Origin: Pelagibius sp.
GTDB taxonomy: Bacteria; Pseudomonadota; Alphaproteobacteria; Kiloniellales; Kiloniellaceae
NCBI RefSeq assembly: GCF_028281305.1
Contig: NZ_JANQKD010000023.1
Coordinates: 62,001 to 126,000, forward strand
Length of the DNA stretch: 64,000 bases
Reading direction: 5' to 3'
The position numbers were made by a program, and so were the translations under genes. Positions 36,773-46,711 of this stretch are shown in pieces; the stretch's first letter is position 1; each line of letters opens with the position of its first letter. The notes beneath the pieces were generated by a model, which was given only the letters and a program-made list of their open reading frames with translations, searched no databases and had not been told where the DNA came from.

Positions 36773-37854
36773 GACGGCCAGCTGCGCTCCAGGTTCTCGA
36801 TGCGGACGGCCGGCTCGCCGGCGCCGCGGTCCTCGATACGGCCGATGGCGAAGGCCTGCTCGCCGGCCTGTTCAAGGATGCCGGTGATCTGCTCAAGACT
36901 GTCGGGCGAGACGACCAGCACCATGCCGATCCCGCAGTTGAAAGTGCGCAGCATCTCGGCGGCCTGGATGCCGCCTGCCGCCGAGAGCCAGCGGAACACC
37001 GCGGGGACCGGCCAATCGATTCCAGGCAGATGGGCTGCGAGACCGTCCGGCAGCACCCGCGGCAGGTTCTCGGGGAAGCCGCCGCCGGTGATGTGCGCCA
37101 ATGCCTTGACGCCGCCTGTCGCCAGGGCCTGGAGGCAGGGTCTCACGTAGATGCGGGTCGGCTCCAGCAGCGCCGCGCCCAGCGTGCGCTCCGGGTCGAA
37201 GGGGGCAGGGGCGTCGTAGTGGAGGCCCAGGGTGTCGACCACCTTGCGCACCAGGGAATAGCCGTTGGAATGGAGGCCGGAGGAGGCGATGCCGAGCAGC
37301 AGGTCCCCGGGCACGACATCGGCACCGGTGACAACCGCATCCCGCTCCACCGCCCCGACGGCAAAGCCGGCGAGGTCGTAGTCCGCGCCCGCGTAGAGCC
37401 CCGGCATTTCGGCCGTCTCGCCGCCGATAAGCGCGCAGCCTGCCTGGCGGCAGCCTTCGGCGATGCCGGCGACGATGGCCTGACCGGCTGCGACCTCCAG
37501 CCGGCCGGTGGCGTAGTAGTCGAGGAAGAACAGAGGCTCGGCGCCTTGGACCACCAGATCGTTGACGCACATTGCCACCAGGTCGATGCCGACACTGTCA
37601 TGGCGCCCGACCTCGATGGCGACCTTCAGCTTGGTGCCTACGCCATCGTTGGCGGCAACCAGCAAGGGGTCCTTGAAGCCCGCGGCCTTGAGGTCGAAGA
37701 GGCCGCCGAAACCGCCCAGCCCGGCATCCGCCCCGCTGCGCGCCGTCGAGCGCGCCAGGGGTTTGATGGCTTCAACTAGGGCGTTGCCGGCATCGATGTC
37801 GACCCCGGCATCCTTGTAGCTCAGCGTGTTGTGGTGGGGATCCCGGCTTGTTAT
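36769..37854 (-). CDS. purM: Phosphoribosylformylglycinamidine cyclo-ligase, apparent AUA start
   Basis: A 361-residue AIR synthetase. The core ([40 protein letters not shown]) is clear. The usual N-terminus is also coded: [20 protein letters not shown] through [14 protein letters not shown] lies upstream of the first standard start codon (TTG at 37665) in the same frame. Going further up there is no ATG, GTG or TTG before an in-frame TGA. The likely start is ATA at 37854-37852, with GGGAGGAA four bases before it; a CTG at 37818 is the alternative. The length from ATA fits the family. The gene is coupled to purN. Confidence 0.9.
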   Translation of the reverse strand: MTSRDPHHNTLSYKDAGVDIDAGNALVEAIKPLARSTARSGADAGLGGFGGLFDLKAAGFKDPLLVAANDGVGTKLKVAIEVGRHDSVGIDLVAMCVNDLVVQGAEPLFFLDYYATGRLEVAAGQAIVAGIAEGCRQAGCALIGGETAEMPGLYAGADYDLAGFAVGAVERDAVVTGADVVPGDLLLGIASSGLHSNGYSLVRKVVDTLGLHYDAPAPFDPERTLGAALLEPTRIYVRPCLQALATGGVKALAHITGGGFPENLPRVLPDGLAAHLPGIDWPVPAVFRWLSAAGGIQAAEMLRTFNCGIGMVLVVSPDSLEQITGILEQAGEQAFAIGRIEDRGAGEPAVRIENLERSWPS

Positions 37855-37942
37855 GGCTTCCTCCCATCACATGGAGTATTTAGGTGGGACGCGAGAGAGC
37901 CCGCTTTGCCGGGCGACCATAGAGAATCCGGGACGGTTTGCA

Positions 37943-39178
37943 ATGCGGTTTCGCCAGCGCTCCGGCGCTTCGATTCCAGCCTTCCTCTTGGCCCTCGGGG
38001 GGCTTGCCGCACTGATTTTGGTGCCCGTGACCCCGGCGCAGGCGCAGGGCGAGATCTACACGGTGCGGGGGGTTCCGGTGGACAAAACCGCCGGCACCGC
38101 CGCCGAAGCCCGCCAGGCCGCCATCAGCGCAGGGCATCAGGCTGCCTTTGCCCGGCTTGTCGAGCGGCTGGTTCCCAAAGCCCAGCAAGGGACGGTCCCG
38201 GTTCTGGGTCCGGGCCTGGTGGAGTTTTACGTGCTCGATTTCTCCGTCGACAACGAGCGGACGTCCGCCGTGCGCTATCTGGCCGAGCTCAGCTTTCGCT
38301 TCAACCCTCAGGAGGTCCGCACCCTGCTGCGCAACAGCGGCGTGGGATTCGCCGAGACGCGCAGCAAGCCTCTGGTTGTGCTTCCGGTCTTCGAGGGCGA
38401 GGGAGAGGTGCCGCGCCTCTGGCTCGACCCCAATCCCTGGCGCGCTGCCTGGGCCCAACGCGGTCCGGAGGAAGGCCTGGTGCCGCTTCAGGTGCCGCTG
38501 GGCGATCTCAGCGACGTAGCCTCGGTGGATGCCGCCCGCGCCCTGGCCGGCGATGCGGGCGCGCTGAACGCCATTGCCGCCAACTATCGGGCCGGCGCCG
38601 TTCTTGTGCCCCACGCGACGCTGAGCGGCGATGCGGCCTTGGGCAATGCGCGCCTGGACATCGTTACTGCCCGCTATGAAGGGGGGCAGCGCCTGGCCAC
38701 GACCCGCGAAGCCTTCACGCAGCAGGCCAGCGAAGGGGCCGCGGCCTTCTTTGCGAGAGTTGCGGGCGCGGTGGATGCGACGGTTCAGGAAGCCTGGAAG
38801 CAGCAGAACGTGCTGCAGTTCGGCAACCGCCGTTCCATCGCCGTCTTCGTTCCTCTGACGGGTCTGTCGGACTGGCTCGAGGTCAAACGGCGCATCGAGG
38901 GTGTGGCGGCCATCGAGACGGTCGGCGTCAATACACTGACACGCAACGAGGTGGCAATGGACATCACCTTCGTCGGTGACGAGGGGCGCCTGACGCGGGC
39001 GCTTGCGCAGCGCGACCTGTTTCTGGCGCTGCGTGAAGACAGCAACTGGGAACTGACGTTGACCCGAGGTGGCGGGAGCCTGAGGCCGGTTCAGCCTCTG
39101 CCGCCCGACTCCGGTCAGGCCCCCGCGTCCGATCAGCCCCCCACATCCGATCAGCCTTTGGTGCCCGAGACGCAATGA
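37943..39178 (+). CDS. DUF2066 domain periplasmic protein
   Basis: A 411-residue secreted protein starting MRFRQRSGASIPAFLLALGG with a signal peptide ending in PAQAQG. The body matches DUF2066 (YTVRGVPVDKTAGTAAEARQ, then AISAGHQAAFARLVERLVP). The C-terminus has a Pro/Ser/Asp/Gln repeat (SDQPP-like) made by a short duplication. Its function is unknown. It overlaps perM by four bases and is divergent from purM by 88 bases; the purN-purM / DUF2066-perM-hda arrangement is common in this group. Confidence 0.85.
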   Translation: MRFRQRSGASIPAFLLALGGLAALILVPVTPAQAQGEIYTVRGVPVDKTAGTAAEARQAAISAGHQAAFARLVERLVPKAQQGTVPVLGPGLVEFYVLDFSVDNERTSAVRYLAELSFRFNPQEVRTLLRNSGVGFAETRSKPLVVLPVFEGEGEVPRLWLDPNPWRAAWAQRGPEEGLVPLQVPLGDLSDVASVDAARALAGDAGALNAIAANYRAGAVLVPHATLSGDAALGNARLDIVTARYEGGQRLATTREAFTQQASEGAAAFFARVAGAVDATVQEAWKQQNVLQFGNRRSIAVFVPLTGLSDWLEVKRRIEGVAAIETVGVNTLTRNEVAMDITFVGDEGRLTRALAQRDLFLALREDSNWELTLTRGGGSLRPVQPLPPDSGQAPASDQPPTSDQPLVPETQ

Positions 39179-40371
39179 CGGCGCCGCGGGAAGACCCACC
39201 GCTTCTTGGCGCTTCTGCGCCAGCGGGCGCGGCCGCACCAACGCCTGGCGGGCCAATCGCCCGCAGCCTGCGGTTCTGGCTGATCCTGCTGGTCGTCGTG
39301 CTGGCCTGCGTCTACCTGCTGCGCAGCGTGCTGCTGCCCTTTGTGGCCGGTATGGCCGTGGCCTATCTGCTCGACCCCGTCTGCGACCGGCTGGAAAAGT
39401 GGAAGCTGTCGCGGACCTGGGCGACCACCATCGTCACCATCGCCTTTCTGCTGATCTGCGTGATCATCCTGCTGATTCTGGTGCCGGCCATCATCAGCCA
39501 GATCGCGACCCTGATCGAACGGGCGCCGGTCTATCTGAGTGCGATCCAGCGGGAAATCGGCGAACTGATCGCCATGCTGAAGGACCGGCTTCCGCCAGAG
39601 ACATTGAACCGGCTGCGCGACGCCTTGGGCGGGTCCGCGGACAGGCTGGTGTCCTGGCTGACGCAGCTCCTGGGCGGGGTGATTTCGGGCGGCGTCGCTT
39701 TCTTCAACTTCATCGCTCTGCTGGTCATCACCCCCGTCGTCGCCTTTTACCTGCTGCGCGACTGGGACCGCATCGTCGATCAGGCCGACGACGTCCTGCC
39801 GCGCAGGCACCTGCAGACAATCCGGGGGCTGGCGCGGGAAGTCGATCAGACCCTTGCGGGTTTTCTGCGCGGCCAGGGCCTGGTCTGCGTCATCCTGGCC
39901 GTGTTCTATGCGGTCGGGCTGACCCTGGCAGGCCTCGACTTCGGCTTGGTGGTGGGGCTTATCGCGGGGTCGCTTTCCTTCATTCCCTATGTCGGATCGC
40001 TGGTCGGTCTCTTCCTTTCGGTCGGCCTTGCCCTCGTGCAGTTCGACAGCTTTGTCGACGTTGCCATTGTCGCGGCGGTCTTCTTCGTCGGCCAGGCCGT
40101 CGAAGGCAACTTCCTCACTCCCAAGCTGGTGGGCGAGAAGGTCGGCCTTCACCCCGTCTGGGTGATGTTCGCCCTGCTGGCCGGCGGTGCACTCTTCGGC
40201 TTTGTCGGTGTTCTCCTCGCAGTGCCGGTCGCCGCGATCGTCGGCGTGGGGGTGCGCTTTGCCGTCGGACAGTACCGCCTGAGCCACCTCTATACCGGAG
40301 AGGACGGGCCGCCGGGCGCCGAGCAGCTGCCTGCGGACGTTCAAGAGGCGGGACCGGACGACAAGGCGTGA
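39175..40371 (+). CDS. AI-2E family transporter / PerM-like permease
   Basis: A 398-residue membrane protein with about eight hydrophobic segments. It contains an N-terminal pair (FWLILLVVVLACVYLLRSVL), a central soluble stretch (about residues 115-160) and the family block GLVVGLIAGSLSFIPYVGS near residue 265, then EGNFLTPKLVGEKVGLHPVW. The family includes putative autoinducer exporters and sodium/proton antiporters; the substrate is not inferable. The stop overlaps the hda start as GTGA. Confidence 0.9.
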   Translation: MTAPREDPPLLGASAPAGAAAPTPGGPIARSLRFWLILLVVVLACVYLLRSVLLPFVAGMAVAYLLDPVCDRLEKWKLSRTWATTIVTIAFLLICVIILLILVPAIISQIATLIERAPVYLSAIQREIGELIAMLKDRLPPETLNRLRDALGGSADRLVSWLTQLLGGVISGGVAFFNFIALLVITPVVAFYLLRDWDRIVDQADDVLPRRHLQTIRGLAREVDQTLAGFLRGQGLVCVILAVFYAVGLTLAGLDFGLVVGLIAGSLSFIPYVGSLVGLFLSVGLALVQFDSFVDVAIVAAVFFVGQAVEGNFLTPKLVGEKVGLHPVWVMFALLAGGALFGFVGVLLAVPVAAIVGVGVRFAVGQYRLSHLYTGEDGPPGAEQLPADVQEAGPDDKA

Positions 40372-41093
40372 AGGCAACACGGCAGCTTGCCCTCGACCTG
40401 AGGCACCGCCCGGCGCTGGGGCGTGAGGACTTTCTGGTGGCGCCCAGCAACGAACTGGCGGTTGCCTGGATCGACCGCTGGCCGCGGTGGCCGGCACAGG
40501 CGCTGGCCGTCTATGGGCCGCCGGGCAGCGGCAAGACCCACCTCTGCCAGGTCTGGCGGCACAGCAGCGGCGCGGTCGCGGTCGACGCAGCCGCGCTGCG
40601 GCAACACGAGCCGCCCGCGCTTCTGGGCGATGCCACCGCCTGCGTCGTCGAAGCGGTCGCGGAGGTGCTTGAGCGGGAATCGGAGGTCGCCCAGCGCCTG
40701 CTGCACCTCTACAACATGATGCTGGAACGCGGCGGCTATCTGCTGGTGAGCGACCGCCTGCCGCCGGCGCGCTGGATCTGTCCCCTGGCGGACCTGCGCT
40801 CGCGGCTTTCGGGCATGCAGGCCGTGGCGTTGAGCGAGCCCGACGAGGCGCTGGTGCAGGCGGTTCTCGTAAAGCTGTTCTCGGACCGGCAACTGACCGT
40901 TACGCCGGAAGTCATCCAGTTTCTCGCCCCGCGGATCGATCGGTCTTTGGACGCGGCCCGCAGCATCGTGTCGGCAATCGACAACCGGGCGCTCGCGGCG
41001 AGGCGCCAGATCACTGTGCCGTTGGCGCGGCTGGTGCTCTCGGAAGTCGGCGACGATCGTCACCAAGGATCTCAGGAAGACAACAGCAATTAG
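40368..41093 (+). CDS. hda: DnaA-regulatory inactivator Hda-like protein
   Basis: A 241-residue AAA+ protein related to DnaA domain III. The GTG start overlaps the perM stop. A sliding-clamp binding motif QLALDL lies at residues 6-11, as in Hda, and Walker A is GPPGSGKTH. With the clamp it promotes ATP hydrolysis by DnaA after initiation. Conserved placement after perM supports the call. A longer in-frame reading back to 39399 overlaps perM and is rejected. Confidence 0.92.
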   Translation: MKATRQLALDLRHRPALGREDFLVAPSNELAVAWIDRWPRWPAQALAVYGPPGSGKTHLCQVWRHSSGAVAVDAAALRQHEPPALLGDATACVVEAVAEVLERESEVAQRLLHLYNMMLERGGYLLVSDRLPPARWICPLADLRSRLSGMQAVALSEPDEALVQAVLVKLFSDRQLTVTPEVIQFLAPRIDRSLDAARSIVSAIDNRALAARRQITVPLARLVLSEVGDDRHQGSQEDNSN

Positions 41094-41112
41094 ATTGGCA
41101 AGGGAGGCCCGG

Positions 41113-41892
41113 ATGGATCTCGGAATCAAACGCCGCAAGGCTCTGGTGTGTGCGGCAAGCAAGGGGCTGGGCAAAGCCTGCGCCATGTCGCTGGCGCGTG
41201 AAGGCGTGGACGTTACCATTGTCGCGCGCACGGCCGGCCCGCTGGCGGATACGGCCGAGGAAATCCGCAAGGCGGCAGATGTGCACGTGACCGCAGTGGC
41301 GACCGACATCACGACGCCGGAGGGCCGCGCCGAAGCGCTTGCCGCCTGTCCGGCGCCGGACATCCTGGTCAACAACGCCGGCGGCCCGCCGCCCGGCGAT
41401 TTCCGCGACTGGGATCGCGACATCTGGATCAAGGCTCTGGATGCCAACATGCTGACCCCCATCGAACTGATCAAGGCGACGGTCGATCATATGATCGAGC
41501 GGCGCTTCGGGCGGGTGGTGAACATCACCTCCGCAGCCGTCAAAGCGCCCATCGACATTCTCGGCCTGTCCAACGGCGCGCGTGCCGGCCTTACCGGCTT
41601 CGTCGCCGGGTTGGCGCGCAAGACCGTCCGCCACAATGTCACCATCAACGCGCTGCTGCCCGGCCCCTTCGATACGGACCGGCTGCGCTCGAACCTTCAG
41701 GTGGTGGCGGACAACGCAGGCCGGCCGGTGGAAGAGGTTGCCAGGGAGCGTGCCGACGGCAATCCGGCGGGCAGGTTCGGCGATCCTGCAGAATTCGGAG
41801 AGGCCTGTGCCTTCCTCTGTGCCGCTCAGGCAGGCTACATCACCGGCCAGAACATTCTGTTGGACGGCGGCGCCTTTCCGGGGACGCTGTAG
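41113..41892 (+). CDS. Atypical SDR-family oxidoreductase
   Basis: A 259-residue SDR starting MDLGIKRRKALVCAASKGLG, after AGGGAGG. The cofactor loop is AASKGLG and the NNAGGPPPG motif is present. Catalytic Ser is kept (VNITSAA), but the YxxxK site reads LSNGARAGL, so Tyr and Lys are replaced by Ser and Arg. A known SDR subgroup has this change. It follows hda by 19 bases and may be cotranscribed. The substrate is unknown. Confidence 0.85.
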   Translation: MDLGIKRRKALVCAASKGLGKACAMSLAREGVDVTIVARTAGPLADTAEEIRKAADVHVTAVATDITTPEGRAEALAACPAPDILVNNAGGPPPGDFRDWDRDIWIKALDANMLTPIELIKATVDHMIERRFGRVVNITSAAVKAPIDILGLSNGARAGLTGFVAGLARKTVRHNVTINALLPGPFDTDRLRSNLQVVADNAGRPVEEVARERADGNPAGRFGDPAEFGEACAFLCAAQAGYITGQNILLDGGAFPGTL

Positions 41893-42041
41893 GCTCGGGT
41901 GAAGTTCATGCGCGCTGCGCGTTGACGTGGCGCGCAATCACGTTGCTGTGACATTAAACGGCTGCGGGGATGCGCGGCGCTGCAGCGGCGTAGCACCGAT
42001 CACACCATGGCTTCGAGGCAGCTTTGGAAGGATCGGGAAAA

Positions 42042-42740
42042 ATGATAAGAACTCTTGCGCTCGCCGCCTGCGCGGCTCTGCTGCTGACCGCAGCGCCGGC
42101 TCATGCCGACGACGACGATGACGACGGTCACCGCTATCACCGCTGGTACGACTACGACGACGACCACCGGCACAAACACAAGCACAAACACTACAAGAAG
42201 CACCGCAAGCACCATAAGAAGGTGGAGAAGCACGTCTACCATCATCATGGCGGTCATCACGATCATCACTGGCACAAGCCGAAACGCAAGAAGGCCAAGA
42301 AAAAGGTCTACGTCGAGAAGCACGTCTATCACCACTATCCGAAGAAACACCGCCACAAGAAGAAGCACTACCACCGCCACGGCGGCCATCATCATCACCA
42401 CTACTACAAGCATGGTCACAAGAAGCGCTACCGCGACGATGATCGCGACTGGGCGATCTTCGCGATCCTGGCCCTGCAGATCGTCGACGTGCTGAACGAC
42501 AGCCAGCGGCACAGCTATGCCTTGGCGCAGCAAAAAGCGACGGTAGCACCGCTGGGCGATTCCATTCGCTGGCATGACGGCCGTGCCTCCGGGCAGGTCA
42601 TTCCGGTCCGCGAAGGCAGCGACCCGAACGGCAACTACTGCCGGGAATTTCAGCAGGAAGTCATCGTCGGGAACCAGCGTCAGGCCGGCTATGGCGTCGC
42701 CTGTCTCAAGCCTGACGGATCCTGGGAGATCGTCTCCTAG
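42042..42740 (+). CDS. Secreted histidine-rich protein with surface-antigen-like C-terminus
   Basis: A 232-residue exported protein. It has a signal peptide (IRTLALAACAALLLTAAPAHA), a run of six Asp, then about 105 residues with 34 His by hand count, mostly alternating with Lys, Arg and Tyr; the block VEKHVYHH occurs twice. A short hydrophobic segment (WAIFAILALQIVDVL) and a C-terminal about 80-residue domain follow, with CREFQQEVIVGNQ and GYGVACLKPDGSWEI, resembling the C-terminus of 17-kDa surface antigens. Metal binding (zinc, nickel or copper) is inferred, not shown. It sits between the SDR and ppk and has its own downstream hairpin. Confidence 0.75.
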   Translation: MIRTLALAACAALLLTAAPAHADDDDDDGHRYHRWYDYDDDHRHKHKHKHYKKHRKHHKKVEKHVYHHHGGHHDHHWHKPKRKKAKKKVYVEKHVYHHYPKKHRHKKKHYHRHGGHHHHHYYKHGHKKRYRDDDRDWAIFAILALQIVDVLNDSQRHSYALAQQKATVAPLGDSIRWHDGRASGQVIPVREGSDPNGNYCREFQQEVIVGNQRQAGYGVACLKPDGSWEIVS

Positions 42741-42780
42741 TAATCTGATTTTATTGGAAGATTTTGCCTTCGCCGTGGTG

Positions 42781-42814
42781 GCGCCCCCATCTGCTTTCCG
42801 GCAGGCGGGGGCGC
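42781..42814 (+). terminator. Stem-loop after the His-rich gene
   Basis: GCGCCCCC (42781-42788) pairs with GGGGGCGC (42807-42814), with an inner CTGC/GCAG stem. It lies 40 bases after the stop. The T-run is missing, so this is a probable but not classical terminator. The rest of the 250-base gap before ppk holds no gene. Confidence 0.5.
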
Positions 42815-42990
42815 TCGCGTCGCTGTCTGCCGGGGGTACTTTGTTCCGCCGGTCGCAAGCTGTTAAGCTTTCATCGTCAGGGTTGTTGCCGCGATCTCTG
42901 CAGGCGACACCAATCTGTCATCACGTCCGGAGGGGAGCCGTGCTATAGGGAGCGGCCTTATTGGCCGGTAACAAGACGGGAGGCTTTCAG

Positions 42991-45186
42991 GTGGTGAAGA
43001 GCGAGAGCGTGGCGCTGGAGATTGAGCAACTCGAGCAGGAGTCCGACCTGCCCGCAGGGTCCCAGGTCGCTGCGATCGATCTTGACGCGCCGGAGCGGTT
43101 CATCAACCGCGAGATCTCCTGGCTGGCCTTCAACGAGCGTGTGCTGGAGGAGGCCTATAACGCCAACCATCCACTCTTCGAACGGCTGCGGTTCCTTTCC
43201 ATCTCCGCAAGCAACCTCGACGAGTTCTTCATGGTACGCGTTGCCGGCTTGTTGGGCCAGATCCGCGCCGGTGTGAAGACGCGCACGCCCGAGGGACTGA
43301 CGCCCGGCCAACAGCTCTCCGCCATCAACGAGCGCGTCGCCAAGCTGATGCGCTGGCAGCAGGAGAAGTGGCACGACCTGATCGGCGAGCTGAAGGCCGA
43401 AGGGATCGAGGTCGTCAGGCCGAAGGAATTGAAGCGCGTCGAGCGCCGCTGGCTCGACCAGTACTTTACCGAGCAGCTCTATCCGGTTCTGACCCCCATC
43501 GCCATTGATCCGGCGCATCCCTTTCCCTTCATCCCCAACCGCGGCCTCTGTCTCGTCGTCGAGTTGCTGCGTGCCGAGGACAACACCCACATCAACGGCC
43601 TGATTTCGCTGCCGGGCAAGATCGAACGCTTCCTCCGTCTGCCGGGGGAGGGCGCGCGCTTCATTCGCCTGGAAGAGGTGCTGCTGCTTTACTTCGACGA
43701 ACTCTTTCCCGGATTCGAGGTCAAGTCCACCGGCTACTTCCGGGTCCTGCGCGACAGCGACCTGGAGGTGGAGGAAGAGGCCGAGGACCTGGTCCGCGTC
43801 TTCGAGACTGCCCTGAAGCGGCGCCGGCGCGGTTCGGTCATCCGCCTCACGGTCAACACGAACATGCCGACGACGTTGCTCGACTTCGTGATCCGCGAGC
43901 TTCAGGTCGAGCGGGCGAATGTCTTTCCCCTGGACGGCATGCTGGGACTGGTCGACACCAAGGAAATCATCCTCGACGACCGCCAGGACCTGTTGTTCAC
44001 ACCCTACAACCCGCGCTTCCCAGAGCGCATCCGCGACTTCGGCGGGGACTGCTTCGAAGCCATCCGCGAAAAGGACTTCGCGGTCCATCACCCCTACGAG
44101 AGCTTCGACGTGGTTGTCCAGTTCCTGCGGCAGGCGGCCATGGATCCGGCGGTCGTTGCCATCAAGCAGACGCTCTACAGGACGTCGGAGAACTCCCCCG
44201 TCGTGCGCGCGCTGGCTGAGGCCGCCGAGGCCGGCAAGTCGGTCACTGCGCTGGTGGAGCTGAAGGCGCGCTTCGATGAGGAGCGCAACATCCGCTGGGC
44301 GCGCAACCTGGAGCGGGCCGGCGTTCAGGTGATCTACGGCTTCATCGAGTTGAAGACCCATGCCAAGATCTCATTGGTCGCGCGCCAGGAGGGAGCGTCC
44401 CTGCGCACCTATGTGCACTACGGAACCGGCAACTATCACCCGATCACCGCGCGGATCTATACCGACATCTCATACTTCTCCTGCGACCCCTTGCTGGCCC
44501 GCGATGCGACGCGCCTGTTCAACTACATGACCGGCTACGCCAAGCCGAAGGGGATGGACAAGGTTGCCTTTGCACCGCTGACGCTGCGCTCGACACTGCT
44601 GAAACTCATCGACGATGAGATCGCTCATGCCAAGGCCGGCCGTCCGGCGACGATCTGGGTCAAGCTGAACTCCCTGGTCGATCCGGAGATCATCGATGCG
44701 CTCTATAAGGCGTCTCAGGCCGGGGTGTCCATCGACCTCGTGTTGCGCGGTATCTGTTGTCTTCGGCCTGGTGTGCCGGGCCTCTCGGAGAACATCCGGG
44801 TCAAGTCGATCGTCGGCCGTTTTCTGGAGCACAGCCGAATTGTTTGCTTCGGCGCCGGCAAGCAGCTACCGTCCCGGGACGCCAAGGTCTTCATCTCCTC
44901 CGCCGACTGGATGCCCCGCAACCTGGACCGGCGGATCGAGACCCTGGTGCCGATTGAGAACGCGACGGTCCACCAGCAGATTCTAGACCAGATCATGATT
45001 GCCAATCTCAACGACGAGGCGCAGTCCTGGATTCTGGAGCCCGAGGGCACCTATCGCCGCGTCAGGTCCACCACCAACTCCTTCAGCGCTCACACCTACT
45101 TCATGACCAACCCCAGTCTCTCCGGGCGTGGGTCGGCTCTGAAGAAGTCGAAGAAGGCGCCGAGGCTGGTCCTCAAGAAGACGTAA
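42991..45186 (+). CDS. ppk: Polyphosphate kinase 1
   Basis: A 731-residue enzyme making polyphosphate from ATP. The N domain includes [20 protein letters not shown] and the head domain [18 protein letters not shown]. The phosphorylated His is in [13 protein letters not shown], and the second catalytic phospholipase D-like domain has [13 protein letters not shown] start at GTG 42991 with GGGAGG seven bases upstream; a TTG ten codons earlier is less likely. It lies eight bases before ppx. Confidence 0.96.
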   Translation: MVKSESVALEIEQLEQESDLPAGSQVAAIDLDAPERFINREISWLAFNERVLEEAYNANHPLFERLRFLSISASNLDEFFMVRVAGLLGQIRAGVKTRTPEGLTPGQQLSAINERVAKLMRWQQEKWHDLIGELKAEGIEVVRPKELKRVERRWLDQYFTEQLYPVLTPIAIDPAHPFPFIPNRGLCLVVELLRAEDNTHINGLISLPGKIERFLRLPGEGARFIRLEEVLLLYFDELFPGFEVKSTGYFRVLRDSDLEVEEEAEDLVRVFETALKRRRRGSVIRLTVNTNMPTTLLDFVIRELQVERANVFPLDGMLGLVDTKEIILDDRQDLLFTPYNPRFPERIRDFGGDCFEAIREKDFAVHHPYESFDVVVQFLRQAAMDPAVVAIKQTLYRTSENSPVVRALAEAAEAGKSVTALVELKARFDEERNIRWARNLERAGVQVIYGFIELKTHAKISLVARQEGASLRTYVHYGTGNYHPITARIYTDISYFSCDPLLARDATRLFNYMTGYAKPKGMDKVAFAPLTLRSTLLKLIDDEIAHAKAGRPATIWVKLNSLVDPEIIDALYKASQAGVSIDLVLRGICCLRPGVPGLSENIRVKSIVGRFLEHSRIVCFGAGKQLPSRDAKVFISSADWMPRNLDRRIETLVPIENATVHQQILDQIMIANLNDEAQSWILEPEGTYRRVRSTTNSFSAHTYFMTNPSLSGRGSALKKSKKAPRLVLKKT

Positions 45187-45193
45187 AGGCTCC

Positions 45194-46711
45194 ATGGATG
45201 TAGCTTCCCGCGCGACGGTCTCCAGGCTTCCGAAATCAGCGACCAAGGATCGGCGGATCGCGGTCATCGACATCGGGTCGAATTCGATTCGCCTGGTTGT
45301 CTTCGACGGACTGAAGCGGGCGCCGGCCACCGTCTTCAATGAAAAGGTCCTCTGCGGCCTGGGCCGCGGACTGCAGAGCAGCGGCCAGTTGAACCCGGAG
45401 GGCGTCGAACTGGCGGTGCCCAACCTGATCCGCTTTACGGCGCTGACCCATGCCATGGGCGTGGAGCGCGTCGACCTGATCGCAACGGCGGCCGTGCGCG
45501 ATGCGCAGAACGGGCCGGATTTCGTAAAGACGGTCGAACAGGCCTGCGGCCATCCGGTGAACGTGCTCAGCGGGGCCGAGGAAGCGCGGCTGTCGGCTCT
45601 GGGGGTTATTGCCGGCAACCCGCAGGCCGACGGCATCATGGGCGATCTCGGCGGCGGCAGCCTGGAACTGGTCGACGTCAAGAACGGCAAGATCGGTGCG
45701 GCGACGACCTTGGCGCTGGGACCCCTGCGCCTGATGGAAAGCTGCGGCGACAACCGGCAGAAGGCACGTGCGAAGATCGATGACACCCTGGAGGCGGTCG
45801 ACTGGCTGGCGGCCGGGGAGGGGCGCTTCTTCTATCCGGTGGGCGGGGCCTGGCGCAATCTTGCGCGGCTTCACATCGAACAGAAGCGCCATCCGCTGCA
45901 TTCCATTCACGGGCACATGATCGCCAGCGACGAGGCCATCAAGCTGGCCCGCCTGGTCAGCCGCCAGGGCAAGAGTTCGCTCTCCGGGATCAACTTCATT
46001 TCACGCCGCAGGCGCGAGACCTTGCCTCTCGGTTCGCTGGTGCTGGGACGGCTTCTGCGGAAGACCAAATCGCAGACCGTGAGCTTTTCCACTTTCGGAC
46101 TGCGCGAAGGCTATCTCTTCGATCAGCTCTCCAAGCGCCAGCAGGCGGCGGACCCTCTGCTCGCGGCGGCGCGGGAGTTTGCGGAACGGGAAGGCCGCTT
46201 CGGCGGCCTGGGCGACGCGCTCCTGCACTGGAGCGATCCGCTCTTCCCGGAAGAGGATGCCGAAGAGCGGCGGCTGCGGGAGGCCGTCTGCCATCTCTCC
46301 GACTTCGCCTGGCGGGAGCATCCGGACTTTCGCGCCAGCCAGGCGATGCGACGCATCCTGCACCATCCGCTGGTGGCCATCGATCATCGCGGCCGCAGCT
46401 TCCTGGCTTACACCATCTTCCTGCGCTATGGCGGTCTGCCGACGGCGCGGGAAAGCGAGGCGGCGGTTCTGTTGTTGAGCGAACGCTGGAAGACACGGGC
46501 AAGCCTGCTGGGTTCGGCCCTCCGGCTTGCCTTCCGGGTTTCCGGTGCGACGGGCGAGATCCTCGACCGCTGTCGGCTGCGTGTGGATGGCAGCACGCTG
46601 GAATTGGTGTTGCCGAACGACGGGACGGTGCCGGACGGCGAGGCCGTTCACCGCCGCCTGCGCGCGCTCGCCGCCATCGGCGGCTTCGACGATTGCCGGA
46701 TTGTCGTTTAG
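45194..46711 (+). CDS. ppx: Exopolyphosphatase / guanosine pentaphosphate phosphatase
   Basis: A 505-residue ASKHA-fold phosphatase. The phosphate-binding loops are VIDIGSNSIRLVVFDG and GDLGGGSLELVD; catalytic Glu is in the SGAEEARLSALG block. The C-terminal about 200 residues are an HD-like helical domain. It degrades polyphosphate made by the adjacent Ppk; some members also hydrolyse pppGpp. It is convergent with the M23 peptidase gene, overlapping by four bases. Confidence 0.95.
   Translation: MDVASRATVSRLPKSATKDRRIAVIDIGSNSIRLVVFDGLKRAPATVFNEKVLCGLGRGLQSSGQLNPEGVELAVPNLIRFTALTHAMGVERVDLIATAAVRDAQNGPDFVKTVEQACGHPVNVLSGAEEARLSALGVIAGNPQADGIMGDLGGGSLELVDVKNGKIGAATTLALGPLRLMESCGDNRQKARAKIDDTLEAVDWLAAGEGRFFYPVGGAWRNLARLHIEQKRHPLHSIHGHMIASDEAIKLARLVSRQGKSSLSGINFISRRRRETLPLGSLVLGRLLRKTKSQTVSFSTFGLREGYLFDQLSKRQQAADPLLAAAREFAEREGRFGGLGDALLHWSDPLFPEEDAEERRLREAVCHLSDFAWREHPDFRASQAMRRILHHPLVAIDHRGRSFLAYTIFLRYGGLPTARESEAAVLLLSERWKTRASLLGSALRLAFRVSGATGEILDRCRLRVDGSTLELVLPNDGTVPDGEAVHRRLRALAAIGGFDDCRIVV

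Noticed and set aside
37663..37665. TTG at 37665 as the purM start
   Set aside because: It would remove about 50 conserved N-terminal residues that are clearly coded upstream in the same frame.
39399..40367. Long N-terminal extension of hda
   Set aside because: It runs out of frame through perM; the GTG at 40368 with the clamp motif directly after it is a better start.
42918..42940. PhoB box before ppk (CTGTCAT at 42915)
   Set aside because: Only one half-site matches; the second repeat at the required spacing is absent.
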